Notes under the pieces: model-generated | Databases searched by the model: none | The model's input: only the letters and a program-made list of their open reading frames with translations | What the model was told of the DNA's origin: nothing | Assembly: GCF_014649795.1 (NCBI RefSeq) | Contig: NZ_BMTS01000012.1 | Coordinates: forward strand, 1-64,000 | Length of the DNA: 64,000 nt | Source: Streptomyces melanogenes | GTDB lineage: Bacteria; Actinomycetota; Actinomycetes; Streptomycetales; Streptomycetaceae | Reading direction: 5' to 3' | Program-made: the position numbers and the translations under genes | Part shown: one piece after another, positions 15,806 through 23,448 of the stretch | How positions within the stretch are numbered: position 1 is the stretch's first letter | How the letters are laid out: every line of letters begins with the position of its first letter

Positions 15806-17686
15806 TCAGAGATGGCGGCGTCGGGCTGCGACTTGCCGGTCGTACTCCTGACGCGCCTCGACCGCCGACGAGCGGGTCGCGGTCTCGGCCACAGGAACAT
15901 CCCACCACGCCTGTGCCGGGGGCGGGCCCGACACAGTGTCTGCCGTTTCGGTCTCGACGTAGACACATGTGGGACGGTCCGCCGCACGGGCGGCCGCGAG
16001 GGCTTCGCGCAGGTCACGAACGGTCTTGGGGCGCAATACGGCCATCCCGAGCGAGGCCGCGTTGGCCGCCAGGTCCACCGGCAGCGGCTCGCCCGTGTAG
16101 GTCCCGTCGGGCGCCTTGAAGCGGTACGCGGTGCCGTAGCGCTCGCCGCCCACCGAGGCCGAGAGGCCGCCGATGGAGGCGTACCCGTGGTTCTGCAGGA
16201 TCACCACCTTGATGGGGAGGTTCTCCTGCACGGCCGTGACGATCTCGGTGGGATTCATCAGATACGTGCCGTCGCCGACCAGCGCCCACACCGGCCGGCC
16301 GGGCGCGGCGAGCGCCACCCCGATCGCCGCCGGGATCTCGTATCCCATGCAGGAGTAGCCGTACTCGACGTGGTACTGGTCGCGCGAGCGGGTCCGCCAG
16401 AGCTTGTGCAGGTCGCCGGGGAGCGAGCCCGCCGCGTTGATCAGGATGTCGTCGCCGGTGACCAACGTGTCGAGTGCGCCCAGGACTTGGGCCTGGGTGG
16501 GGCGGGCGTCCTCGTCCCCGGGCGTGTACGCGGCGGTGACCCGCTCCTCCCAGGCGGCCTTCGCCTCGCCGTAGCCGGTCGCGTACGCGGGGGCGACGCG
16601 GTGCCCGCCGAGGGCGTCCGCGAGCGCTTCGAGGCCCGCGCGGGCGTCCGCGACGAGCTGGAGCGCGCCCAGCTTGTGGGCGTCGGCGCCGTTCACGTTG
16701 AGCCCGATGAAGCGCACGGACGGGTTCTGGAAGAGGGTCGAGGAAGCGGTGGTGAAGTCGGTCCAGCGGGTGCCGACGCCGAGCACGACGTCGGCCTCGC
16801 GGGCCAGCGCGTCGGCCGTGGCGGTGCCGGTGTGGCCGATGCCGCCCACGTCGCAGGGGTGGTCGTACGGCAGCGAGCCCTTGCCCGCCTGGGTGGCGGC
16901 GACCGGGACGCCGGTGCGCTCGGCGAAGCGGCGCAGGGCGTCCTCGGCGCGGGAGTGGTGCACCCCGCCGCCCGCGACGACCAGCGGCCGGCGGGCGGCA
17001 CGCAGCAGGGCCACGGCCTCGTCGAGCTCCACCGGGTCCGGCTCCTGGGCGCGCACGCGCCACACCCGCCGCCGGAAGAACTCCTCGGGCCAGTCGTACG
17101 CCTGCGCCTGCACGTCCTGCGGCAGCGCGAGCGTGACCGCGCCGGTCCTGGCCGGGTCGGCGAGCACGCTCATCGCGGCGAGCGCGGCCGGGATCAGGGC
17201 CTCGGGCCGGGTGATCCGGTCGAAGTAGCGCGAGACGGGGCGCAGGCAGTCGTTGACCGACACGTCGCCCGCGTACGGGACTTCGAGCTGCTGGAGGACC
17301 GGGTCGGCCGGGCGGGAGGCGAAGACGTCGCCGGGCAGCAGCAGGACCGGCAGGTGGTTGACGGTGGCCAGGGCCGCGCCCGTGACCAGGTTGGTGGCGC
17401 CGGGCCCGATCGAGGTGGTCACCGCGTGCGCCGAGAGCCGCCCCGACTGGCGGGCGTAGCCGACGGCCGCGTGCACCATGGCCTGTTCGTTGCGGCCCTG
17501 GTGGTACGGCATGTCGCTGCCGGGTTCCAGGAGCGCCTGGCCGATCCCGGCGACGTTGCCGTGGCCGAAGATGCCCCAGGTCGCGGTGATCAGGCGCTGC
17601 TCGGTGCCCGCGCGGGCGGTGTACTGGCGGGAGAGGAAGGCGAGCAGCGCCTGCGCGGTGGTCAGGCGCCTGGTCGTACCGCTCAT
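15806..17686 (-). CDS. iolD: 3D-(3,5/4)-trihydroxycyclohexane-1,2-dione acylhydrolase
   Basis: A 626-residue thiamine-diphosphate enzyme that opens the ring of 3D-trihydroxycyclohexane-1,2-dione to 5-deoxy-glucuronate, the third step of myo-inositol catabolism. It starts LTTAQALLAFLSRQYTARAG and has IFGHGNVAGIGQALLE and YHQGRNEQAMVHAAVGYAR (catalytic Glu region of TPP enzymes). The TPP motif GDGTYLMNPTEIVTA lies near residue 470, followed by the Asn-containing VVILQNHGYASIGGL. The length fits IolD (about 620-640). It overlaps iolB by four bases and its stop lies within the ribosome site of mmsA. Confidence 0.95.
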   Translation of the reverse strand: MSGTTRRLTTAQALLAFLSRQYTARAGTEQRLITATWGIFGHGNVAGIGQALLEPGSDMPYHQGRNEQAMVHAAVGYARQSGRLSAHAVTTSIGPGATNLVTGAALATVNHLPVLLLPGDVFASRPADPVLQQLEVPYAGDVSVNDCLRPVSRYFDRITRPEALIPAALAAMSVLADPARTGAVTLALPQDVQAQAYDWPEEFFRRRVWRVRAQEPDPVELDEAVALLRAARRPLVVAGGGVHHSRAEDALRRFAERTGVPVAATQAGKGSLPYDHPCDVGGIGHTGTATADALAREADVVLGVGTRWTDFTTASSTLFQNPSVRFIGLNVNGADAHKLGALQLVADARAGLEALADALGGHRVAPAYATGYGEAKAAWEERVTAAYTPGDEDARPTQAQVLGALDTLVTGDDILINAAGSLPGDLHKLWRTRSRDQYHVEYGYSCMGYEIPAAIGVALAAPGRPVWALVGDGTYLMNPTEIVTAVQENLPIKVVILQNHGYASIGGLSASVGGERYGTAYRFKAPDGTYTGEPLPVDLAANAASLGMAVLRPKTVRDLREALAAARAADRPTCVYVETETADTVSGPPPAQAWWDVPVAETATRSSAVEARQEYDRQVAARRRHL

Positions 17687-18504
17687 CGGTAGCCCTCCGT
17701 GTGGTCGGGGTGGAAGCGGATCCGCCAGACGCGTTCCTCGCCCGGGCCCGCCATCACGTTCAGGTAGTACATGGGGTGCCCGGGCGCGGCGATGGAGGGG
17801 CCGTGCCAGCCGTCGGGGACGAGGACGGCGTCACCGGTGCGGACCTCGGCGAGCACGTCGGCGCCGCCGGGGCGCGAGGGCGAGACGCGCTGGTACCCGA
17901 AGCCCCGCTCGGACGCGAACTCGAAGTAGTAGATCTCCTCCAGCTCCGACTCCTGCCCGGGGACCTGCTCGTCGTGCTTGTGGGGCGGGTAGGAGGACCA
18001 GTTGCCGCCCGGCGTGATCACCTCGACGGCGATCAGCCGGTCGCAGGCGAAGACGTCGGCGGCGGCGAAGTTGCGGACCTCGCGGGCGCTGATGCCCGAG
18101 CCGCGCCGTTCGACGGGCACCTCCGGCGCGGGGCCGTGACGAGCGGGGAGTCGGCGCTCGCAGCTCGCTCCTGCCAGGGCGAACCGGCCTCCCGCGCCGG
18201 AGGCGATCTGTGCGTGGGCGTCGCGCGGGAGGTACGCGAAGTCGGTGACTCCGGCGAACACGCTCTCCCTGCCCAGCAGTTCCATGGTCCGGTCTTCTAC
18301 ATGTACCGTACAGCCACCTTGCAGGGGCAGCACGATCCACTCGCTGTCGCCGGTGGCGAAGGCGTGGCTCCCGCCCGGCGCCAGCTCCAGCACGCGCAGC
18401 CCCGAGTAGCCCCAGCCGGCCCGCTCGGGGCCGATGTCGAGGGCGTACGCCTCGCGGGAGGTGGATCCGGCCCGTACGAACAGCTCGTCCTTGTGCTCGT
18501 CCAT
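17683..18504 (-). CDS. iolB: 5-deoxy-glucuronate isomerase
   Basis: A 273-residue bicupin isomerase that converts 5-deoxy-D-glucuronate to 5-dehydro-2-deoxy-D-gluconate. Both cupin halves are visible: GLRVLELAPGGSHAFATGDSE and the metal-binding SSYPPHKHDEQVPGQE...LEEIYYFEF segment (His/Glu ligands), followed by VPDGWHGPSIAAPGHPMYYLNVMAG, the IolB hallmark. Length is normal for the family. It is translationally coupled to iolD (ATGA overlap) and lies 9 bases after the aldolase-like gene. Confidence 0.94.
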   Translation of the reverse strand: MDEHKDELFVRAGSTSREAYALDIGPERAGWGYSGLRVLELAPGGSHAFATGDSEWIVLPLQGGCTVHVEDRTMELLGRESVFAGVTDFAYLPRDAHAQIASGAGGRFALAGASCERRLPARHGPAPEVPVERRGSGISAREVRNFAAADVFACDRLIAVEVITPGGNWSSYPPHKHDEQVPGQESELEEIYYFEFASERGFGYQRVSPSRPGGADVLAEVRTGDAVLVPDGWHGPSIAAPGHPMYYLNVMAGPGEERVWRIRFHPDHTEGYR

Positions 18505-18513
18505 GCCTCCTCC

Positions 18514-19413
18514 CTACCCCCTCAGCAGCGCGGCGGCGGTGTCGACCGCGCCCGCCACGTCGCCGTCGGCCGGATAGAGCAGGGTGCGCCCGGCCACCAG
18601 GCCCTGGACGGTGGGCAGTCGCAGCGCGCCGCGCCACTTCTCGTACGCCGCCTCCTGCTCCCCCGGCGTCTTGCCGATGTCCCCGCCGAGCAGCACGGCG
18701 GGCAGCGTGGTGGTCGCCATCACCCGGGCCATGTCGTCCGGGTCCTCGGTGACGGGCACCTTCAGCCAGGTGTACGCCGAGGTCCCGGCGAGGCCCGAGG
18801 CGATCGCGAGCGAGCGCGTGACCGCGTCCGCACTGAGATCGTTCCGCAGCCGTCCGTCGCGCCGGTGACAGATGAACGGCTCCACGAAGACGGGGAGCTG
18901 ACGCTCCGCCATCTCGTCGATGGCACGGGCCGCCGAGTGCAGCGTGTTGAGCGAGCCGGGGTCGTCGTAGTCGAGCCGCAGCAGCAGTTTGCCCGCGTCG
19001 AAGCCGAGCCGGGCGAGGTCCTGGGCGCGGTGGCCGGTGAAGCGGTCGTCCAGCTCGAAGGAGGCCCCGGCGAGCCCGCCCCGGTTCATCGACCCCATGA
19101 CGACCTTGTCCTCCAGGGCCCCGAGCAGCAGCAGGTCCTCCAGGATGTCCGCGCTGGCCAGCACCCCGTCGACGCCGGGCCGGGACAGCGCGAGGCAGAG
19201 CCGTTCGAGCAGGACGGAACGGTCGGCCATGGCGAAGGCGTCGTCGCCGACGCCCAGCGCGCCGCGCGCCGGGTGGTCGGCCGCGATGATCAGGAGCCGC
19301 CCGGCGCCCCGCACGAGCGGGCGCCGACCGCGCCGGGCGGCGGCTTCGGCGACGGCCTCGGGATTCCGGGTGCGCACCCGGGCGAGGTCGCCGGGACTGA
19401 TGCGGATGCTCAC
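18514..19413 (-). CDS. Cgl0159-family (beta/alpha)8 aldolase-like protein, probable DKGP aldolase
   Basis: A 299-residue TIM-barrel protein resembling the actinobacterial Cgl0159 family found in inositol clusters. Features: LLIIAADHPARGALG near the start (DhnA/FbaB-like strand with DHP), AGKLLLRLDYDD with a candidate Schiff-base region, LPVFVEPFICHRR, TSAYTWLKVPVTED and VLLGGDIGKTPGEQ (phosphate-binding GG). GTG start at 19413 overlaps the iolC stop by four bases. Its place between kinase and isomerase suggests it cleaves 2-deoxy-5-keto-gluconate 6-phosphate into DHAP and malonate semialdehyde, replacing classical IolJ. That role is inferred from position. Confidence 0.75.
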   Translation of the reverse strand: MSIRISPGDLARVRTRNPEAVAEAAARRGRRPLVRGAGRLLIIAADHPARGALGVGDDAFAMADRSVLLERLCLALSRPGVDGVLASADILEDLLLLGALEDKVVMGSMNRGGLAGASFELDDRFTGHRAQDLARLGFDAGKLLLRLDYDDPGSLNTLHSAARAIDEMAERQLPVFVEPFICHRRDGRLRNDLSADAVTRSLAIASGLAGTSAYTWLKVPVTEDPDDMARVMATTTLPAVLLGGDIGKTPGEQEAAYEKWRGALRLPTVQGLVAGRTLLYPADGDVAGAVDTAAALLRG

Positions 19414-20366
19414 GCCGCTCCCCCCGCCAGGACGCGCTCGACCTCGGCCGGGTACGGCATGGCGGAGGAGCAGGCGAGCCGGGACGCGACGATCGCGCCG
19501 GCGGCGTTGGCGTACCGCATCAGCCGTTCGGTGTCCCAGCCCGCCAGCAGCCCGTGGCAGAGCGCCCCGCCGAACGCGTCCCCGGCGCCGAGCCCGTTGA
19601 CCACCTCGACCGGGACGGGCGGCACCTCGGCGGCGCTCCCGTCCCGGTGGACGGCGAGCACCCCCTCGGGCCCCTGTTTGACCACGGCGAGCTCCGCCCC
19701 GGCCGCGAGCAGCGCCCGGGCGGCGGCGTGCGGATCCCGCTCCCCGGTGGCCACTTCGCACTCGTCGAGGTTGCCGACGGCGACGGTGGCGTGGCGCAGT
19801 GCCTCGCGGTAGTACGGGCGGGCCTGGTCGGGGTCCTTCCAGAACATCGGCCGCCAGTCGAGGTCGAAGACCGTGGTGCCGGTACGGGCGCGGGCGGCCA
19901 GCGCCGCCAGCGTGGTGGACCGGCTCGGCTCGACGCTCAGCCCCGTGCCCGTGACCCAGAAGATCCGCGCCGCGCGGATCGCGTCCAGGTCGAGGTCCGC
20001 CTCGTACAGCTCCAGGTCGGGGGCCTTGGGCTCGCGGTAGAAGTAGAGCGGGAAGTCGTCCGGCGGGAAGATCTCGCAGAAGGTGATCGGGGTCGGCAGA
20101 CCCGGCACGCTCTTCACCCAGCGCGCGTCGACCCCGAACTCGCCCAGCTCGGCACGGAGATACTCCCCGAAGGGGTCCTCGCCGGTGCCGGTGATCACGG
20201 CCGTGCGGCGCCCGAGCCGGGCCGCCGCGACCGCTACGTTGGAGGGCGAGCCGCCGAGGAACTTGCCGAACGACGTCACCCGGGACAGCGGCACGCCGGT
20301 CTGGAGCGGGTAGAGGTCCACCCCGATCCGCCCCATGGTGATCACGTCGTACGGAACCGCCTCCAT
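19410..20366 (-). CDS. iolC: 5-dehydro-2-deoxygluconokinase
   Basis: A 318-residue PfkB/ribokinase-type kinase that phosphorylates 2-deoxy-5-keto-D-gluconate. ITMGRIGVDLYPLQTGVPL and SFGKFLGGSPSNVAVAAARLG are typical of IolC, and FDLDWRPMFWKDP is an IolC signature. The catalytic anion-hole motif NGLGAGDAFGGA lies at about 259-270. ATG 20366 is chosen because GAAGGGGG lies just upstream; an in-frame ATG at 20381 has no ribosome site. It is the first gene of the minus-strand inositol operon, reading away from the divergent promoter region. Confidence 0.94.
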   Translation of the reverse strand: MEAVPYDVITMGRIGVDLYPLQTGVPLSRVTSFGKFLGGSPSNVAVAAARLGRRTAVITGTGEDPFGEYLRAELGEFGVDARWVKSVPGLPTPITFCEIFPPDDFPLYFYREPKAPDLELYEADLDLDAIRAARIFWVTGTGLSVEPSRSTTLAALAARARTGTTVFDLDWRPMFWKDPDQARPYYREALRHATVAVGNLDECEVATGERDPHAAARALLAAGAELAVVKQGPEGVLAVHRDGSAAEVPPVPVEVVNGLGAGDAFGGALCHGLLAGWDTERLMRYANAAGAIVASRLACSSAMPYPAEVERVLAGGAA

Positions 20367-20404
20367 GCACGCCCCCTTCATCGGCGACCCGTGGAGGTCC
20401 CAGG

Positions 20405-20466
20405 TCTAGCCGCCCCTCCCCGACCCTGTCAATCTTTTGTCCTTACATTCGGACGTAGCCTTGACA
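20405..20466. promoter_or_regulatory. Divergent promoter/operator region of the inositol locus
   Basis: Two outward-facing TTGACA boxes are present. TGTCAA at 20427-20432 is a minus-strand -35 with CTAGAC 17 bases on, which suits iolC. TTGACA at 20461-20466 is on the plus strand, 31 bases before the 20498 start. Between them GTCC-N8-GGAC (20439-20454) is an inverted repeat that could bind the inositol repressor. No regulator gene is in the cluster. Confidence 0.5.
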
Positions 20467-20497
20467 CCGTTCCGGCGCCCCCGGAAGGCTTGGTCCC

Positions 20498-21400
20498 ATG
20501 ACGACGGCCAAGACTCGCATCCGGATCGGCTCTGCCCCCGACTCCTGGGGCGTCTGGTTCCCCGACGACCCCCGCCAGGTCCCGTGGACCCGCTTCCTCG
20601 ACGAGGTCGCCGGGGCCGGATACGGCTGGATCGAACTCGGACCGTACGGCTATCTCCCCACCGATCCGGCGCGCCTCGCCGACGAGACCGCGCGCCGCAA
20701 CCTGCGCGTCTCGGCCGGGACCGTCTTCACCGGTCTGCACCACGGCCCGGCGGTGTGGGACACCACCTGGGAGCACGTCGCGGACGTGGCCGAGCTGACC
20801 CGGGCGACCGGCGCCGGGCACCTCGTCGTCATCCCGGCGTTCTGGCGCGACGACAAGACCGGCGAGGTCCTGGAGAGCTCGACGCTCACCGCCGCCCAGT
20901 GGCGCGACCTGGCCGGGCAGACCGAGCGGCTCGCCCGCGAGGTGCGCGAGCGGTACGGGCTGCGGATCGTCGTCCACCCGCACGCCGACACCCACATCGA
21001 CAGCGAGGAGAACGTCGCCCGCTTCCTCGACGCCACCGACCCCGACCTGGTGAACCTCTGTCTGGACACCGGGCACTACGCCTACTGCGGCGGCGACAGC
21101 GTCAAGCTGATCGAGACGTACGGGGAGCGGATCGGCTACCTCCACCTCAAGCAGGTGGACCCGGACGTCCTGGCCCAGGTGCACGCCGAGGAGCTGCCGT
21201 TCGGGCCCGCCGTGGCCCGGGGCGTGATGTGCGAGCCGCCCGCCGGGGTGCCCGCGCTCGAACCGGTCCTCGCCGCGGCCCAGGCGCTCGACGTCGACCT
21301 CTTCGCGATCGTGGAGCAGGACATGTACCCGTGCGACCCGGACCGCCCGCTGCCCATCGCCACACGTACGCGCGCGTTCCTGCGCTCCTGCGGGGCGTGA
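20498..21400 (+). CDS. Sugar phosphate isomerase/epimerase-like TIM barrel, probable inosose dehydratase (IolE/IolH type)
   Basis: A 300-residue AP-endonuclease-2-like TIM barrel. [18 protein letters not shown] and [15 protein letters not shown] (metal-ligand Glu) are typical of the inosose dehydratase/IolH group of actinobacteria. Further ligands appear in [26 protein letters not shown] and AIVEQDMY. In the pathway it would dehydrate 2-keto-myo-inositol to the trihydroxycyclohexane-dione used by IolD. No other IolE candidate is in the inositol locus, which favours that role over the accessory IolH/IolI. GGAAGG is 9 bases upstream of the ATG. The iolG-like gene follows after 4 bases. Confidence 0.78.
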   Translation: MTTAKTRIRIGSAPDSWGVWFPDDPRQVPWTRFLDEVAGAGYGWIELGPYGYLPTDPARLADETARRNLRVSAGTVFTGLHHGPAVWDTTWEHVADVAELTRATGAGHLVVIPAFWRDDKTGEVLESSTLTAAQWRDLAGQTERLAREVRERYGLRIVVHPHADTHIDSEENVARFLDATDPDLVNLCLDTGHYAYCGGDSVKLIETYGERIGYLHLKQVDPDVLAQVHAEELPFGPAVARGVMCEPPAGVPALEPVLAAAQALDVDLFAIVEQDMYPCDPDRPLPIATRTRAFLRSCGA

Positions 21401-21404
21401 CCCG

Positions 21405-22424
21405 ATGACCTCCGCACCGCTCGGGATCGCCGTCGTCGGCACCGGAAAGATGGGCGCCGACCACGTCCGCCGCCTCACCACCGTGATCGGCGGGGCCCGG
21501 GTCGCGGCCGTCGCCGACGTCGACGCGGAGCGCGCCAAGGCCGTCGCGGGCCCGATCGACGGCTGCACCGCCCACACCGACGCGGCGGCCGCGATGGCCG
21601 CGCCGGGCGTCGACGCGGTCCTGATCGCCGCCTCGGGCCCGGCCCACGAGCCCGCGCTCCTGGAGGCGTTCCGGCGCGGCCTGCCGGTCCTGTGCGAGAA
21701 GCCGCTCACCCCGGACCCGGGCGGCGCCCTGCGGGTCCTGGAGGCCGAGACCCGCCTCGGCCGCCGCCTGGTGCAGGTGGGGTTCATGCGGCGGTACGAC
21801 GCGGAGTACGTCCGCCTCAAGGCGCTGCTCGACGAGGGCGGGCTCGGGCGCCCGCTGTTCCTGCACTGCCGCCACCGCAACGCCTCCTCCCCCTCGTTCT
21901 TCACCACCGAGATGCTGATCCGCGACTCCGTGGTCCACGAGGTCGACGCGGCCCGCTGGCTGCTCGGCCAGGAGCTCACCGCCGTCCAGGTACTCCGCCC
22001 GCGCCCGTCCTCGTACGCCCCGGAGGGCCTGGGCGACCCGCAGCTCGTGCTGTTCGAGACGGCCGGCGGCGCGGTCGTCGACGTCGAGATCTTCGTCAAC
22101 TGCGGCTTCGGCTACGAGGTGCGCTGCGAGGCCGTCTGCGAGCGCGGCACCGCCTCGACCGGCGCCGGGACCGGCCCGGTGGTCCGCTCCGACGGGCGCT
22201 GGGGCGGCGAGGTCCCGCAGGACTTCACGGTCCGCTTCGCCGACGCGTACGACCGCGAGGTGCAGGCGTGGGTCGACGCCACCCGGCAGGGCCGCGTCGA
22301 GGGCCCGAGCACCTGGGACGGCTATATGGCGGCCGTGGTCTGCGAGGCGGGCGTCCGCGCCCAGCGCTCGGGCGAACGGGTGGCCGTGGAGGCGGCGGTG
22401 GGGCGGCCGGGGCTGTACGGGTAA
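21405..22424 (+). CDS. iolG: Gfo/Idh/MocA oxidoreductase, probable myo-inositol 2-dehydrogenase
   Basis: A 339-residue NAD-dependent dehydrogenase. The Rossmann motif [12 protein letters not shown] lies near the N-terminus; EKPLTPDP carries the conserved catalytic Lys; [13 protein letters not shown] and [21 protein letters not shown] (catalytic Asp/His region) match inositol dehydrogenases, as does [18 protein letters not shown] in the C-terminal domain. It would oxidise myo-inositol to 2-keto-myo-inositol, the entry step for the neighbouring iol genes. It is the last gene of the plus-strand arm, followed by a GC-rich hairpin. No inositol transporter gene is in the window. Confidence 0.82.
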   Translation: MTSAPLGIAVVGTGKMGADHVRRLTTVIGGARVAAVADVDAERAKAVAGPIDGCTAHTDAAAAMAAPGVDAVLIAASGPAHEPALLEAFRRGLPVLCEKPLTPDPGGALRVLEAETRLGRRLVQVGFMRRYDAEYVRLKALLDEGGLGRPLFLHCRHRNASSPSFFTTEMLIRDSVVHEVDAARWLLGQELTAVQVLRPRPSSYAPEGLGDPQLVLFETAGGAVVDVEIFVNCGFGYEVRCEAVCERGTASTGAGTGPVVRSDGRWGGEVPQDFTVRFADAYDREVQAWVDATRQGRVEGPSTWDGYMAAVVCEAGVRAQRSGERVAVEAAVGRPGLYG

Positions 22425-22460
22425 GCGGCGGGGCACTTACGCCGACGGGGCCGCGTCCAG

Positions 22461-22486
22461 GGGCGCGCCTGCGCTTTCGCGCGCCC
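22461..22486 (+). terminator. Hairpin after iolG
   Basis: GGGCGCGC (22461-22468) pairs with GCGCGCCC (22479-22486) around a 10-base loop, 36 bases past the iolG stop. It has no T-tract, so it is a moderate call. Confidence 0.5.
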
Positions 22487-22529
22487 GGGGCGTGCCCCCG
22501 CCCCTCCCCCTCGTCCCATTCATCACCCG

Positions 22530-22587
22530 CGTCACAACCATCCGCTTCACGTCACACATGTCTCCATTACGCGGGTCTTGCGTCACA
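22530..22587. promoter_or_regulatory. Three CGTCACA repeats upstream of the small HTH gene
   Basis: CGTCACA occurs at 22530-22536, 22550-22556 and 22581-22587, all in the same orientation, in the 300-base gap before the HTH gene. The complement TGTGACG resembles a Crp half-site. Otherwise the gap holds only the iolG hairpin. Regulatory meaning is a guess. Confidence 0.3.
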
Positions 22588-22724
22588 GAGAGTCGACAGC
22601 CACACCCCTGCCTTCACTCTCCGTCGTTCAACGGGCACAGGCTGAGTGATCGTCAAGTGCCCGCGCCCAGCTCCCCCGACGGCCGTCAGACCGCCGCTGC
22701 GGCGCACGCAGGGAGGTGTCCACC

Positions 22725-22928
22725 ATGACCGACCGACGGCTCTGGTCGTACAAGGAGATCGCCGCGCACATCCGGGTACAGCCGGACACGGTCCGCTCGT
22801 ACCGCAAGCACGGGCTGCTGCCCCCGCCCGACACCGTCGAGAACGGCAAGCCCTTCTGGTACGCCGACACCATCCGCACCTGGGTCGCGCGCCGCCCGGG
22901 GAACCGGAGCCGTAGGGCGAACGACTGA
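22725..22928 (+). CDS. Small helix-turn-helix (MerR/AlpA-like) DNA-binding protein
   Basis: A 67-residue protein consisting almost only of a winged HTH: WSYKEIAAHIRVQPDTVRSYRKHGLLPPPD is the helix-turn-helix with recognition helix TVRSYRKHG, and NGKPFWYADTIRTWVARRPG is the wing and final helix. ATG 22725 has GGGAGG 8 bases upstream; a GTG at 22716 lies inside that site and is rejected as start. There is no effector domain. It lies just upstream of the copper operon but has no metal-binding Cys, so copper control by it is unlikely. Similar mini-regulators are common in Streptomyces and mostly uncharacterised. Confidence 0.75.
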   Translation: MTDRRLWSYKEIAAHIRVQPDTVRSYRKHGLLPPPDTVENGKPFWYADTIRTWVARRPGNRSRRAND

Positions 22929-22956
22929 CTGAGGAGGTGGAGCGGGTACTGGATTA

Positions 22957-22976
22957 ATACCCCCTAGGGGTATAAC
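22957..22976 (+). promoter_or_regulatory. CsoR-type copper operator overlapping a -10 box
   Basis: ATACCCCCTAGGGGTAT (22957-22973) is a near-perfect inverted repeat matching the TACCCC...GGGGTA sites bound by the copper sensor CsoR in actinobacteria. It overlaps TATAAC (22971-22976), a good -10 box, 83 bases before the copZ-like start. CsoR bound here would block the promoter until Cu(I) releases it. No csoR gene is in the window. Confidence 0.8.
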
Positions 22977-23058
22977 GTGGAACCTGTCAGTGGGCCTCGG
23001 CTTCCCCGTGACCCCCTGGTGCACCATGGATCCGTACCGCCCCACAGAGGAGAACTCC

Positions 23059-23370
23059 ATGACCTCCGAGACCGAAGCCGCCGTCGCCACGACCGGCTCC
23101 TGCTGCTCGCCCGCCGGTTCCTGCCACAGCGACGGCCCGGCCGGCATCCAGGTCGGCTCCGTCACCACCGTGTACCAGGTCTCCGGCATGACCTGCGGGC
23201 ACTGCGAGGGCGCCGTGTCGAGCGAGATCGGCGAGATCGCCGGCGTCGGTTCGGTGAAGGCGGTCGCCGCGACCGGCGAGGTGACCGTCGTCTCGGCCGC
23301 GCCGCTGGACGACGAGGCCGTCCGCGCGGCGGTCGACGAGGCCGGCTTCGAGCTGGTCGGCCGGGCCTGA
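23059..23370 (+). CDS. copZ: Heavy-metal-associated domain protein, CopZ-like copper chaperone
   Basis: A 103-residue copper chaperone. The C-terminal 68 residues form an HMA domain, VYQVSGMTCGHCEGAVSSEI with the Cu(I)-binding CGHC, ending DEAGFELVG. It also has an N-terminal extension of about 33 residues, with a Cys-rich GSCCSPAGSCHSDG patch that could bind further metal and is not in classical 70-residue CopZ proteins. ATG 23059 follows GAGGAG. It is controlled by the CsoR-type operator upstream and precedes copA, to which it would deliver Cu(I) in the cytoplasm. Confidence 0.88.
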   Translation: MTSETEAAVATTGSCCSPAGSCHSDGPAGIQVGSVTTVYQVSGMTCGHCEGAVSSEIGEIAGVGSVKAVAATGEVTVVSAAPLDDEAVRAAVDEAGFELVGRA

Positions 23371-23388
23371 AAGCCCGATCTTCCTCTT

Positions 23389-23437
23389 CCGGGCCGTACG
23401 ACCAGCGCATCCGCGCCGTACGGCCCGGTCCCTTTTT
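23389..23437 (+). terminator. Hairpin with T-tract between copZ and copA
   Basis: CCGGGCCGTACG (23389-23400) pairs perfectly with CGTACGGCCCGG (23417-23428) and is followed by TCCCTTTTT (23429-23437). It is a rho-independent-type signal inside an operon, 11 bases before the copA start, so it may attenuate copA relative to copZ. Confidence 0.7.
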
Positions 23438-23448
23438 CAGGAGCTCAC

